Assembly: GCA_910586255.1 (NCBI GenBank)
Contig: CAJUHR010000012.1
Span: 2,735-66,734, forward strand
From: an uncultured Lachnospiraceae bacterium
Lineage (GTDB): Bacteria > Bacillota > Clostridia > Lachnospirales > Lachnospiraceae
Direction of reading: 5' to 3'
DNA length: 64,000 bases
This document shows positions 15,527 through 24,684 of this stretch, one piece after another. Each line of letters opens with the position of its first letter. Positions within the stretch are counted from its first letter, which is position 1. The translations under genes were made by a program, and so were the position numbers. The notes below the pieces were generated by a model. The model was not told the origin of the DNA and ran no database searches. It saw only the letters and a program-made list of their open reading frames with translations.

Positions 15527-18004
15527 CTATACTGTCCTTTCTAAATCGTATTCTTCTAGTACTGGCCCATCAATCATAGATACTATATCTTTTTGTACCT
15601 CATTAAAATACAGATTTTTCTCAAAAACATGAAGCAACCTGATATTGCTATGAAAAGAAAAGTCTCGTATTCTTGCTAATTCCCTGTATCTGTTTTTCAG
15701 GTTTTTGTCATACAGAAGAATCGCCGCCCCTGACACAAAATAAAAATCACTTCTCTCCAACAGTTCTATGTATTCCTTCATCCCCATAAAATTAATGTCT
15801 GATCTGCTCGGTACATTTAACAGAATATCCATATATGCCTCTGTACAAGAATCTTCTATGACCAAAATCTGAAACCCCTTCTCTATGATTTTTGACAATA
15901 AGCCAAAGTCATTTATTGCTGTCAGCATAACCGCTTCCCTTGCGCTGCCAAACAAGTCTTCAAGCGCTTTTGGTACTTTTTTCATGGGCTTTTCGATCTT
16001 TTTTACCAGACTAAAACGGTTCTTTTCTTCCTCAAAAACCGTAAGATGTTTTTTACATCCTCCGCAAAAAACTGATACCCGGCTATATGTTTCAAAAAAC
16101 ATTTCTGACCAGCATCTTTCCCCATCCATGGCGATGGCTTTCCTCATAATGTGAAAATCTGATTCTGTCTCCTTCCACTCCTCCTCCCGGATTTTTTCAA
16201 TCAATGCCTCCATTTCTGGTGAATTATGCAAAAGCAGTTCATTGTTTATCTGAATCCGAATCATATAGCTTCTGGTATCGGGATCCATCATCATTTCGAT
16301 AATTTTTAAAAGGCCTCTCCTTCTCAAAAGAAGAATCACATAAACATTCCATTTCACATCCAGACTTTTCACATCCTCTGCATAATCTGGTTCCTGATAA
16401 TCCGGTTTCACTGCCGTGTTCAATATATACGTATCCTCATATCTTGATGAAGCGGGGCTGTTTAACATGCTGTTCCACCTGCCCACAATTTTTCGGGCAA
16501 GCAATACTTTTGTTGTCATATTGAATGCTGAATCCAGATCTGCTTTCGGATAAATACACATAACACTCAAGCAGGGCAGGCCATCCCGCCCTCCTCTCCC
16601 CAGTTCCTGATAATATTTATTTGCATTTTCCGGAACATACAAATGAAGCACGGTTCGCACATCGGGCTTGTCCATCCCAACACCAAAGGCTGATGTTGCA
16701 ATAATCAAATCATATTCATTTTCTGACCACTCCTTTATAATCCTTCTCCGCTTATCTGAACCTGTTGCTCCAGTAAAAGTAACAACATTACCAAAGCCAC
16801 AGTTTTCAGCAATCTTTTTTACCAACTCTGCCTGAAAAGGCGCTGTCACATATGCCACCATGGGACGGGGCAGACATTTTAAAAGTTCTGCAGTCTTTCT
16901 GTTTTTATCTTTTTCTGATTCTGCCTTTATCAGATCAAATCTTGGTTCCTTGCGCAAAGAATCGCATCGGATCTCTATCCAATTATCCTCCTGAGAAAAC
17001 ATACTCTTTAGCAGATTTACCGTTTTTCTCTCAAATGTCGCAGACAGCAATATCGTTCTTAATCCGGGATTTTTTCGTATCAGCTTATTTCTCCATGGCT
17101 CCAGGCATTGATAATCCACTCGGAAAAAAGTTCCCCACTCAATCACAATATGAGCCTCATCAATCACTATATTTTTCAGATATCCCGCCTCATTAGCCTC
17201 CTCTATCATAGCGACAAATTGTTGATTTTTTACCAATGCTTCCGGTGAAATAAACAATAATCTCATACTTCTGTTTTTCAAACAGGAATATATTTTTTTC
17301 TTTTCTTCATCCTTTCGTTTGCTATAATAGCAAAATATCTCATTTTCCTGAGAAATCCGTATGATTTTCCGAGAAAGACGCTCCTGATCCATTGCAAGAG
17401 ATACGGTTGGGACTACCACTATCGTTAATCCATCCTCTCTCTGATAGGCTATTGTCTGGGAAATCAGGCTCTTTCCCCCTCCAGTGGGAAGGGATATCAG
17501 CCCACTATATCCTTCTGGTATATTCAACGCTCCTGTCACTGCCAGTTTTTGTGCCAAAGATTTATAGCATTTAAAGCCAGTAATACGGAATACATTAGGA
17601 CTAACTCCAAGGAAATACTTTACTGAATCTTCAGCCGGAAAATCCTTACGCATATATGCCTGTTCAATAATTGCTTCATTGAGATATTCTGGGAAAGCCA
17701 TAACCGCATAACATTTTCCCTCTCCGTCCAGCCTTAATCCAAAAGAATTCTCTGATATGCGAATATCCGAGGGAAGAAAAACATTTGTCTGATAGAGCAG
17801 CAGATAATTTCTCAATGAAACCAACACATCATTTAAGCAAATCTGTGCCTGGCGATATTTCCTTACATATTTACACAACCTGCTTGCCGTATTAAGCCTG
17901 TAGCTATCCATTACAGACCTGCATTCCCTGATATAATCCTGCTCCCTAAAATCACTATTTCCATAAAGTACCTGCTGAACTGTCGATTCTATCTTACTTA
18001 TCAT
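15527..18004 (-). CDS. RecQ-like superfamily 2 helicase, DpdF-like
   Basis: An 825-residue helicase. Motif I is SLPTGGGKSL (residues about 171-180), motif II is VIDEAHIVIEWG (DEAH 282-285), and motif III is LLSATF. The second RecA domain carries ATSAFGVGMDKPDVRTVLH and YYQELGRGGRDG, typical of the RecQ branch. The N-terminal 140 residues are extra and helical. A CGGC pair lies in the C-terminal third; a classical RecQ zinc domain and HRDC are not evident. The start overlaps the SNF2 gene's stop by 11 bases. RecQ-like helicases of this type are known as DpdF in 7-deazaguanine islands. Here the protein likely translocates on DNA for the restriction side of the system. Confidence 0.8.
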   Translation of the reverse strand: MISKIESTVQQVLYGNSDFREQDYIRECRSVMDSYRLNTASRLCKYVRKYRQAQICLNDVLVSLRNYLLLYQTNVFLPSDIRISENSFGLRLDGEGKCYAVMAFPEYLNEAIIEQAYMRKDFPAEDSVKYFLGVSPNVFRITGFKCYKSLAQKLAVTGALNIPEGYSGLISLPTGGGKSLISQTIAYQREDGLTIVVVPTVSLAMDQERLSRKIIRISQENEIFCYYSKRKDEEKKKIYSCLKNRSMRLLFISPEALVKNQQFVAMIEEANEAGYLKNIVIDEAHIVIEWGTFFRVDYQCLEPWRNKLIRKNPGLRTILLSATFERKTVNLLKSMFSQEDNWIEIRCDSLRKEPRFDLIKAESEKDKNRKTAELLKCLPRPMVAYVTAPFQAELVKKIAENCGFGNVVTFTGATGSDKRRRIIKEWSENEYDLIIATSAFGVGMDKPDVRTVLHLYVPENANKYYQELGRGGRDGLPCLSVMCIYPKADLDSAFNMTTKVLLARKIVGRWNSMLNSPASSRYEDTYILNTAVKPDYQEPDYAEDVKSLDVKWNVYVILLLRRRGLLKIIEMMMDPDTRSYMIRIQINNELLLHNSPEMEALIEKIREEEWKETESDFHIMRKAIAMDGERCWSEMFFETYSRVSVFCGGCKKHLTVFEEEKNRFSLVKKIEKPMKKVPKALEDLFGSAREAVMLTAINDFGLLSKIIEKGFQILVIEDSCTEAYMDILLNVPSRSDINFMGMKEYIELLERSDFYFVSGAAILLYDKNLKNRYRELARIRDFSFHSNIRLLHVFEKNLYFNEVQKDIVSMIDGPVLEEYDLERTV

Positions 18005-21000
18005 TTGCTTTCACCATCCAGACAAAGGCTGCTGACTCTGTTATAATCTGGGATTTCCTCAATGCCTCGATCATCCACAGATACCGTTCTTTGCTTTTCT
18101 CAAGCTTCTCGGATTCTGTTCCATAATATCGTGACCTGGCCGCTGATGCGTTAATCATCGACTCAACTTCTCTTACCGCACCTTTTAAACCTGAAGATTT
18201 CCGAAATTTATTTTTTGCATAATCCACAGCCTTTTTATGCGCATTTTTCACATGTTCCACCCAAAGTTCCTCTGGATACATCCCCATAAACCACTCCAGA
18301 TTTGACACACGGAATTTCTCTTTTATATGCAGCATATCGCTTTGTGGTGTTCTTCTTCCCAAATGAACCACATGATCCTTCTGGCAAAAAATACCAGAGC
18401 CGGATATCTTCTCCAATTGTCCGATCACACTCTCTGGAGAAGTCTCAGAATAAGCACGAAAAGGGACAGGAACCACGATTTGATCCATAGTCAGATAATT
18501 TTTAAATTTGCCTATTGCAGTCACAGGGATATGATGTTCCAACAACAATTGTATGTTTGGCTCCAAAGAAAAGGTAAACACAAATCCTTTCCATTCCATA
18601 TCCGATTGGAAAAAGAGTGCCGTACACTGTCCTTTGTCAGAGCGCATTGCATTATTCACAATACTGTCAAACACTTCATCTCCTGGCGCAAAAAAGTGAA
18701 GATAATCATTCTCAATAGCCATTTTTCTGTCAAAAGTTCCCATCAATGTTCTTCTTGTATTGATCTGTCTTTTCTGTTCCTTCTTTTCATAAAGATGATA
18801 TACCTGGCGGATAAAAGACGTTGATGTTTTGTTTATATAGGCTTCCCATAATGGAGGAATAAACAAAGATTTCACTGCCGAACCAACAGAAAAAGAATTC
18901 TCATCAAAGCTGATTATACCCTCCTTTGTGCTGTTCCCCTGAAAGCCTGCCAGCGTTGCCCATCCTAACATGGAGTGGGAAAAAAGCTGATTTTCATTCC
19001 TGTGGTATTTATCTAAGGTCACTTTTAATTGCTGGTTTAAACTGCTGTATAAAAAAGAGGCTGTGTCAAAAAGCTGTTCCTCCCTCACATCCTGTTCCAT
19101 TTTCTTTGATATCTGAATCGCCTGTTCTATAGTCTCGGAAATCCCATAGCGAAAGTCCCTGGTTACCGCAGCAATAATATTCTCATTGATCTCATTCATA
19201 ATGATTTCCAGACCACTTAATGACTTGTGAAAGACCCCCAATCCGTCTTTCCAGAATTTGTACAATTCCCCTTCTAAGGTCCCGCTTGTATGGACAACCA
19301 CAGATAAAACTGTTCTGTCTGCCTCCCTTCCCAGGCGATCCAGCCGCCCTATCCTCTGTTCTATGGCATTGGCATCCCATGGCAGGTCAATATGTATCAC
19401 GATATCCGCAATCTGCAGATTTCTCCCCTCTCCCCCTGTCTCATCACATAAAAGTATTCTGCACTGAGGTTCATTTTGAAACCGGTAAATATTCAATTCC
19501 AAATCATCGGAATCCATTTGTTTATGGAAAAGCGCCACCTGTTCTTCCCCAAAATAAGATTGCAAAACCCATGCATACTTTTCTAAAGTTTCTTTATAAT
19601 TTGTGAACAGGACAATCTTTTGTGATATGGTCTCCTGGTCAATATAATCAATAGTGCTTACCATCCGATTCGAATAATTATAAGGTTCTGCAAGAACATT
19701 TTTCATATTCTGCAACAACCGGTTTTCCTCATGCTCCCATTCTTTTGCAAAATATTCAACATCCCTACTAACAGACAGTCCCTGCTGCTTCTGGACCAAA
19801 AGTTCCCTGAAAAATGCCCAGGAAGAACTAAAAAATGCTTCTATTAAAGGAATATAATGTTCAACGAATTCTCCTGGCAAAATCTGTTGGCCGGTTATCC
19901 AATCAACAATGGCTTCATAAGCAGCAGTCTCATAGGTATTCTTGTCAGCATCCAGCTGATATTCAATCGAACACACAGCCCTTTTTGCCATATCCGAGGC
20001 AATCAGGCTGCGCCGGTTTCTAAGGATATTTCTTTCTAACTGATAATTCTCACAGATATAAATAACGGCTTCCTGAATCTTGTTTTTTCCCTGCTTTGTA
20101 CATTCCTGGTCTATGGACTTTAACAACTCGTCCAAAAATTCATCAGGTATAAAGTTCCTAACTCTTTCCAGGCCATCCAGAATGTCTTCATAAATAGATT
20201 CGCAATCTTCATCTTCATTGAATACTATGCTTTTCTCTGCCGCTTTTTCCATGCTCTCAATCAGCTCTTCCAGGTCAGCCAGAATATTATACATAGAGCG
20301 GGTTATCTTTTTCTGTTTTCCTGCCTGTATCCGAAATGTTTCCAGGGAAATGTTGTCATACTTTTGGGGTAAAATCAGACGAAGAAGCTGTAGATACTGC
20401 TCCTCCTTCTGCTGCACCGGTGTGGCAGAAAGCAGAAGTATATTCTTAGCATTCCGGCTTGCCCTATGACAGCTTTGATAGGCCACAGGATTCTCCAAAA
20501 GCTTATGCGCCTCATCCAACACCACAAAATCCCAGCTTTGACCGCACAAATCCCTCATTTGCTCTATGGCTGCCACATATAAAAGATTCTTCCTTTTATC
20601 TACCCCTGCTTCCATATCAAATTTAAAAAACAATTCCGTTTTCCACTGTTCAAGCAGTGGCTGAGGAACCGCGACTAAAGCTTTTTTCCCAGAATTATGA
20701 AGAAGATAAATTTTAAGGATAGCTGCCGCCTCTATGGTTTTTCCCATTCCCACTTCATCTGCAAGCATATATCGGCAGATATCCTCCTGGAGACACTGCA
20801 TAATTGTATGGAGTTGATGTGGCAGCAAATAAATCTTGCAGCCTGCCAGTTCCTGAAAACCGTAGACAGAATTCTCCAGAATCTTTGTTGTTTTGCTGAC
20901 CACAGATCTTCCCATATACCACACAGGATTTTGGAATTCATATCGTTTTAGCTGTTCCACAGGAGAGACCTTTCCGGCAGTAAAAGGAATCTCGATTTGG

Positions 21001-21356
21001 CTTTCACAGACCTGAAGCCTATGTCCTGTCAATGGATTCTGGATGTAATAAAAATACCAGCCGTCTTCCCTAGATACCGATATCACCACATACCGTTCTC
21101 CGTTATAGAGAACTTCCGTACCTTTATATGTGCTGACATGGGTCAACAATTGCGTCTGGCAAACAATAGGGGCTGACGGGACTTTCTCATAATATGCCCT
21201 GAAACAAAATGGATCCCGGAATACCACGGTCACAGTATTTGCTATGGTATCTGTTTCTACAATCTGCCCTGTTATAAAATCTCTTGGAATTCTCGGATGC
21301 TCTCGGTCAAAGGGACACCTGACATACATATGTTTCTGAAGTTCTGTTGCCATCAT
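17994..21356 (-). CDS. SNF2/RapA-like helicase, DpdE-like
   Basis: A 1120-residue Swi2/Snf2 ATPase. The N-terminal 170 residues are beta-rich (FITGQIVETDTIANTVTVVF; VLYNGERYVVISVSRE). Walker A is LADEVGMGKTIEAA (about 198-211), followed by VVLDEAHKLL (DEAH 281-284) and LLLSATPVQQ. The C-terminal RecA domain shows VLFTNYKETLEKYAW, GGEGRNLQIADIVIHIDLPW and QRIGRLDRLG with the arginine fingers. The layout matches RapA/HepA-like translocases and DpdE. GGAGAGAAAA precedes the ATG. It opens the second half of the operon, 42 bases after the MazF-type gene. It probably remodels or tracks along DNA rather than unwinding it. Confidence 0.85.
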   Translation of the reverse strand: MMATELQKHMYVRCPFDREHPRIPRDFITGQIVETDTIANTVTVVFRDPFCFRAYYEKVPSAPIVCQTQLLTHVSTYKGTEVLYNGERYVVISVSREDGWYFYYIQNPLTGHRLQVCESQIEIPFTAGKVSPVEQLKRYEFQNPVWYMGRSVVSKTTKILENSVYGFQELAGCKIYLLPHQLHTIMQCLQEDICRYMLADEVGMGKTIEAAAILKIYLLHNSGKKALVAVPQPLLEQWKTELFFKFDMEAGVDKRKNLLYVAAIEQMRDLCGQSWDFVVLDEAHKLLENPVAYQSCHRASRNAKNILLLSATPVQQKEEQYLQLLRLILPQKYDNISLETFRIQAGKQKKITRSMYNILADLEELIESMEKAAEKSIVFNEDEDCESIYEDILDGLERVRNFIPDEFLDELLKSIDQECTKQGKNKIQEAVIYICENYQLERNILRNRRSLIASDMAKRAVCSIEYQLDADKNTYETAAYEAIVDWITGQQILPGEFVEHYIPLIEAFFSSSWAFFRELLVQKQQGLSVSRDVEYFAKEWEHEENRLLQNMKNVLAEPYNYSNRMVSTIDYIDQETISQKIVLFTNYKETLEKYAWVLQSYFGEEQVALFHKQMDSDDLELNIYRFQNEPQCRILLCDETGGEGRNLQIADIVIHIDLPWDANAIEQRIGRLDRLGREADRTVLSVVVHTSGTLEGELYKFWKDGLGVFHKSLSGLEIIMNEINENIIAAVTRDFRYGISETIEQAIQISKKMEQDVREEQLFDTASFLYSSLNQQLKVTLDKYHRNENQLFSHSMLGWATLAGFQGNSTKEGIISFDENSFSVGSAVKSLFIPPLWEAYINKTSTSFIRQVYHLYEKKEQKRQINTRRTLMGTFDRKMAIENDYLHFFAPGDEVFDSIVNNAMRSDKGQCTALFFQSDMEWKGFVFTFSLEPNIQLLLEHHIPVTAIGKFKNYLTMDQIVVPVPFRAYSETSPESVIGQLEKISGSGIFCQKDHVVHLGRRTPQSDMLHIKEKFRVSNLEWFMGMYPEELWVEHVKNAHKKAVDYAKNKFRKSSGLKGAVREVESMINASAARSRYYGTESEKLEKSKERYLWMIEALRKSQIITESAAFVWMVKANDK

Positions 21357-21398
21357 TTTTCTCTCCTGGTACCACAGAGCCTAAAAAGTTAGTAGCTA

Positions 21399-21695
21399 CT
21401 AATAGTCGAAAATACCTTGTATGATATCTGTAATATCGATGATCTCTGCATAAGATATCCTGCCAGCCTTTTTAAATCCCCGATACCGCAAATCAACCAG
21501 GCGCATTTGTTCGCACATAACAATACCTTCCACATCATTTGCCTGAATTTTAACATGCAGCGGGTCAATAAAGGTATTCCGGACAATCGGACATAAAATA
21601 GCCTGCTCTGTTGTATTAAAAAAATTTTTACTGACAACCAGAAATTTGCCCCGCAAGTTTTCCACAGTAATAATATCACCCTGTTCTATCTTCAT
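21399..21695 (-). CDS. MazF/PemK-family mRNA interferase toxin
   Basis: About 98 residues from ATG at 21695, one base after the antitoxin stop (TAA-A-ATG), with GGGAG upstream. The fold landmarks of MazF/PemK are visible: GDIITVENLRGKFLVVSKN in the first strands, TEQAILCPIVRNT, then EGIVMCEQMRLVDLRYRG with the arginine-aspartate pair of the active strand, and a C-terminal helix (AEIIDITDIIQGIF). Such toxins cut mRNA at short sites when the antitoxin is lost. Longer upstream reading in this frame is an artefact of overlap with the antitoxin gene. Placement inside a defence operon suggests guarding of the island or abortive infection. Confidence 0.8.
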   Translation of the reverse strand: MKIEQGDIITVENLRGKFLVVSKNFFNTTEQAILCPIVRNTFIDPLHVKIQANDVEGIVMCEQMRLVDLRYRGFKKAGRISYAEIIDITDIIQGIFDY

Positions 21696-21696
21696 T

Positions 21697-21942
21697 TTAC
21701 CAATTCTCCCGGCCCACAGGCTCTCCCCAGTCAAATTCTTCATACGGTCCCAGCTTTCCACCATATTCCTGCGCCCGTTCTTCCAGTGTACGATGTTCCT
21801 TTTTCGCCTTTTTTAACACAATATTCCCATCCTGCAATTCAATTTCAAGGATATCATTGTTTTTAATTCCTGCCAAAGTAAGCAATTCTTTTGATAAGCG
21901 TATCCCCTGACTGTTTCCCCATGCTTTTAATTGTACTATCAT
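21697..21942 (-). CDS. AbrB/MazE-family antitoxin
   Basis: About 81 residues from ATG at 21942, with a textbook AAGGAGG before it. Residues 1-45 form a swapped-hairpin AbrB DNA-binding domain (VQLKAWGNSQGIRLSKELLT, then NDILEIELQDGNIVLKKAK). The C-terminal part (LEERAQEYGGKLGPYEEFDW) is acidic and aromatic, as expected for a segment that threads along the MazF toxin. It should bind the twin palindromes over its own promoter and repress the pair. Confidence 0.85.
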   Translation of the reverse strand: MIVQLKAWGNSQGIRLSKELLTLAGIKNNDILEIELQDGNIVLKKAKKEHRTLEERAQEYGGKLGPYEEFDWGEPVGRENW

Positions 21943-21966
21943 AGTTACACCTCCTTGTATATACAT

Positions 21967-21995
21967 AGTATATACTTTCTTTTTCGCTTAGTCAA
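21967..21995 (-). promoter_or_regulatory. Internal promoter and palindromic operator of mazEF
   Basis: On the minus strand TTGACT (21995-21990), 17 bases, TATACT (21972-21967). The palindromic word GTATATAC occurs twice over and just after the -10 box (about 21958-21975), the expected operator for the AbrB-type antitoxin. It gives the toxin pair, and possibly the genes downstream, transcription independent of the dnd promoter. Confidence 0.75.
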
Positions 21996-22004
21996 CAATT
22001 ATCC

Positions 22005-24683
22005 TTACATCCATGTCCTGTAAGGCTCCAAACAAATTTCCCTGCTTGCACACCACTGACACCACAAATCTCTGCTTTTCTCATACGTTTCATTCCGTAA
22101 TGCTTCTGGTGACAAAAGTCGATTCTGTTCCATTGGAGTCACTTCAAACTTGCCCTGTAATATATTTCTTCTGTCCTCATTTTCCAAACGAAGCATCAAA
22201 AATGCCTCTTTCTTTTTCATTCTGTCATCGTCTATGGTGTTAATCTTGGGAAACCGTTTTACCTGTCCATTTTTTAACACTTCGGATCTGATGTAATTCT
22301 TTGCACTGCTCATAATATCCATACGTTCTGAATCAATAACAAAACGAAAATATCCGCCCAGTCTGTCTGCTTCTTTTTTTAATTCCCTGTCAAGAATGTC
22401 ATCGGAGCCCATCTGCCCTGCCAGTTTCCGGCGAACCCGGTTCACTAAAATCACCTCGAAATATTTCCTCTGCAGAAAGAAATCCTTATAATGTGTTCCA
22501 TCTTCTATAACAGACTCCAGGGCAAACCGATACGCACATATTTTCCTTCTGTAACAATCCATAAGGGTATACGAACGGTCATTTGGCTCTATCATAGCCG
22601 GAATAGAATGAATGGTCTTATTCGTCTTAGGCTGCGGCAAATATCCCTGTTTTTCTATTCCTAATAATTTCAGTAAAGAATATTGTTCATTTTCTTTCCC
22701 GCTTCTGTTTTTTATATAGCTGATTCTGAAATCACAGCGGTTAAACTCCAGACCATAGATCAGGGCATACCGCTTAAAATGTTTAAATTCCCTTTTGGAT
22801 TTTACATAAACCTGATATTTCCAATCCAATGGTTCATAGGCTTTTTCAAAAAAGTCTGTATTCAACGGCCATGGAAATAATTCCTCCCGCTTTACATTCA
22901 TATCCGTATCTGACACACAGGCAAAGTGATAAACCACCTTCCCTTCCTGACTGGCACTCTGCAATATATCTCCGTCAATCTGCTGGAAATCCCTCACAAT
23001 CCAATGGGCATTTTGATTTTCCTCTTTTGTCTGTTTCAGATAGTAAGTCATCGTCTCTTTCAGGCAGTCAAAGGTACCAGGAATATCCATATCTTCCATA
23101 TCTTCCAAACGTGTCAGTAACCGGACTATGATATCCCTGAACTCATCCTCTGCATCCGTTCCTGGCATAATCTGTTCTTCTACAAATTTTCTGACTTTCT
23201 CATAAAAATTCCTGAAATCATTGTTATCATTTTCAAAATCTTTGTAAAAAAACTTTGTAATCTGATCTAAAATCTTCAAGGCTTCGATCAAATCTCTTAT
23301 ATCCTCCTGAGATACATTAAAATACCCCAGTCTTTGCAATGATTTCTCATTATTTTTTGCCTCAATCCTTTCCTTTTTCCTGGAAAGATCGCCAAGAAGT
23401 TCAATGATCCCCCGAATTGTCCTCACTTTTTCACGATCAAAATAATTCTTTGTTGCATGAAAAGTGGTAATCAAAGCACCTGGCTGCCTTTCTGGCAATG
23501 CCTCCGAATACAGGCACTCAGCCACATCATTCAAATCCCGAATATGGATTCCGCCTTTTTCGGCATCCCACATGTTTGTAACAGCCACAAAAAAATGTCC
23601 TATGGGATATGCAAGGAAATGCCGTTCTTTAAACTGTTCTGGAAAATATACCTTTAATATGTCATTTACTGAATTTTCTGCACCATAAAACTGTTCACTC
23701 ATATAAGCCAAAGGAGAACGTCCCTCTGGTTTTCCGTCTGCATCATACTTTCGTTTTGCCTCTTCATAGAATTTGGCAACATATCCGGAAAACTCTGTAA
23801 TATTATCAAACTCCCAAACTTTGATCTGGCTTAATTCCTCATTCTTTTCAATCAACTCTCCTTCTGCCAGCCTTGCAAGGGTATCTGCCAGCAAATTGCT
23901 TCTATAACTCATCTGCAATAAAGTATTGGGATGAAATTCATGATCTGTCTGGCTTTTTATCGTCAGGTCAAAACAGGAATATACATCCAGCCAGGTCTGA
24001 TAAATCTCCTTGTACTGTTGCTGATAGTTAAAAAGCATTACCACCCTTCTGTACCTGGAAATCTGTTCTATGGCACGTAAAATCACTGGTGTAAACTGAT
24101 GAATCCCATGGAACACAATGGTTCGGTAATCCACTGTGCTGGTTGGCTTCAGCTTTTCCAGCGCTGTCCTGACTGCCTGGTCTATCTCCTTTTCGGAAAA
24201 AGATGAAGAGATCGAGAACAAATCCCGATACTCCCCTCTCAGGATTTCTCTGTATACAACCAACAGATACTTCTGTTCTTCTGTCAGATTTTTCTTGTTT
24301 ATCTGATCAAAAAAGATATTCATCTCAAACAGCAGGCGAACGCTATCTAACAGGTGGGTTTTATCAAAACCAATTGCCCGCAGCACTCTTTTCTTCTCCT
24401 CATCACTTCCCTTGTAGGAAGCACTTTCCAATCCCTTTATTATATTAGAAATTGCCGCATATTGCTTAATATAAGTTTTGGTATCATTCCATCTGGGATA
24501 CAGTGCCTTCATCAGTTCTTCCACGGTAGCTAACTGTCCCTGCCTTAATTCCGAATAAACAGACTGAAGTCCGTTTACCATGGTCTGCGACACACAAAAA
24601 TGGGCACAATCCCGAATAGATTCCCAATAAGGCTCATTGTTGATATTATATGGATTGCTGTATGTATAAATCGATAATGACAT
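22005..24683 (-). CDS. AddB-like iron-sulfur protein paired with NERD-UvrD
   Basis: About 892 residues from ATG at 24683 (GGAGGGATAAC upstream; the previous gene's stop is one base away). The C-terminus carries CQWCASREIC, the C-x2-C-x5-C spacing of the AddB iron-sulfur staple, and an upstream cysteine pair in CYRRKIC (near residue 725) can supply the fourth ligand. However, I see no AddB-type Walker A at the N-terminus and no GxxD...DYK nuclease core between the cysteines, so the ATPase and PD-(D/E)XK nuclease may be lost. Its partner may supply both activities. Weak similarity to inactivated UvrD/AddB folds (TTFHATKNYF; RRVVMLFNYQQ) fits. Probably a structural or DNA-scanning subunit. The AddB link rests on the cysteines. 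Confidence 0.6.
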   Translation of the reverse strand: MSLSIYTYSNPYNINNEPYWESIRDCAHFCVSQTMVNGLQSVYSELRQGQLATVEELMKALYPRWNDTKTYIKQYAAISNIIKGLESASYKGSDEEKKRVLRAIGFDKTHLLDSVRLLFEMNIFFDQINKKNLTEEQKYLLVVYREILRGEYRDLFSISSSFSEKEIDQAVRTALEKLKPTSTVDYRTIVFHGIHQFTPVILRAIEQISRYRRVVMLFNYQQQYKEIYQTWLDVYSCFDLTIKSQTDHEFHPNTLLQMSYRSNLLADTLARLAEGELIEKNEELSQIKVWEFDNITEFSGYVAKFYEEAKRKYDADGKPEGRSPLAYMSEQFYGAENSVNDILKVYFPEQFKERHFLAYPIGHFFVAVTNMWDAEKGGIHIRDLNDVAECLYSEALPERQPGALITTFHATKNYFDREKVRTIRGIIELLGDLSRKKERIEAKNNEKSLQRLGYFNVSQEDIRDLIEALKILDQITKFFYKDFENDNNDFRNFYEKVRKFVEEQIMPGTDAEDEFRDIIVRLLTRLEDMEDMDIPGTFDCLKETMTYYLKQTKEENQNAHWIVRDFQQIDGDILQSASQEGKVVYHFACVSDTDMNVKREELFPWPLNTDFFEKAYEPLDWKYQVYVKSKREFKHFKRYALIYGLEFNRCDFRISYIKNRSGKENEQYSLLKLLGIEKQGYLPQPKTNKTIHSIPAMIEPNDRSYTLMDCYRRKICAYRFALESVIEDGTHYKDFFLQRKYFEVILVNRVRRKLAGQMGSDDILDRELKKEADRLGGYFRFVIDSERMDIMSSAKNYIRSEVLKNGQVKRFPKINTIDDDRMKKKEAFLMLRLENEDRRNILQGKFEVTPMEQNRLLSPEALRNETYEKSRDLWCQWCASREICLEPYRTWM

Positions 24684-24684
24684 G

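Noticed and set aside
17994..21356. The SNF2-like gene as part of a DISARM or BREX system
   Set aside because: No DrmB, PglZ, BrxL or BrxC-like gene and no methyltransferase of those systems is adjacent; RecQ-like, 267-residue and ATPase neighbours fit the Dpd/Pbe pattern.
22005..24683. The AddB-like protein as a Cas4 nuclease
   Set aside because: The four-cysteine pattern is similar, but the catalytic core is not visible, the length is far greater, and there are no cas genes.
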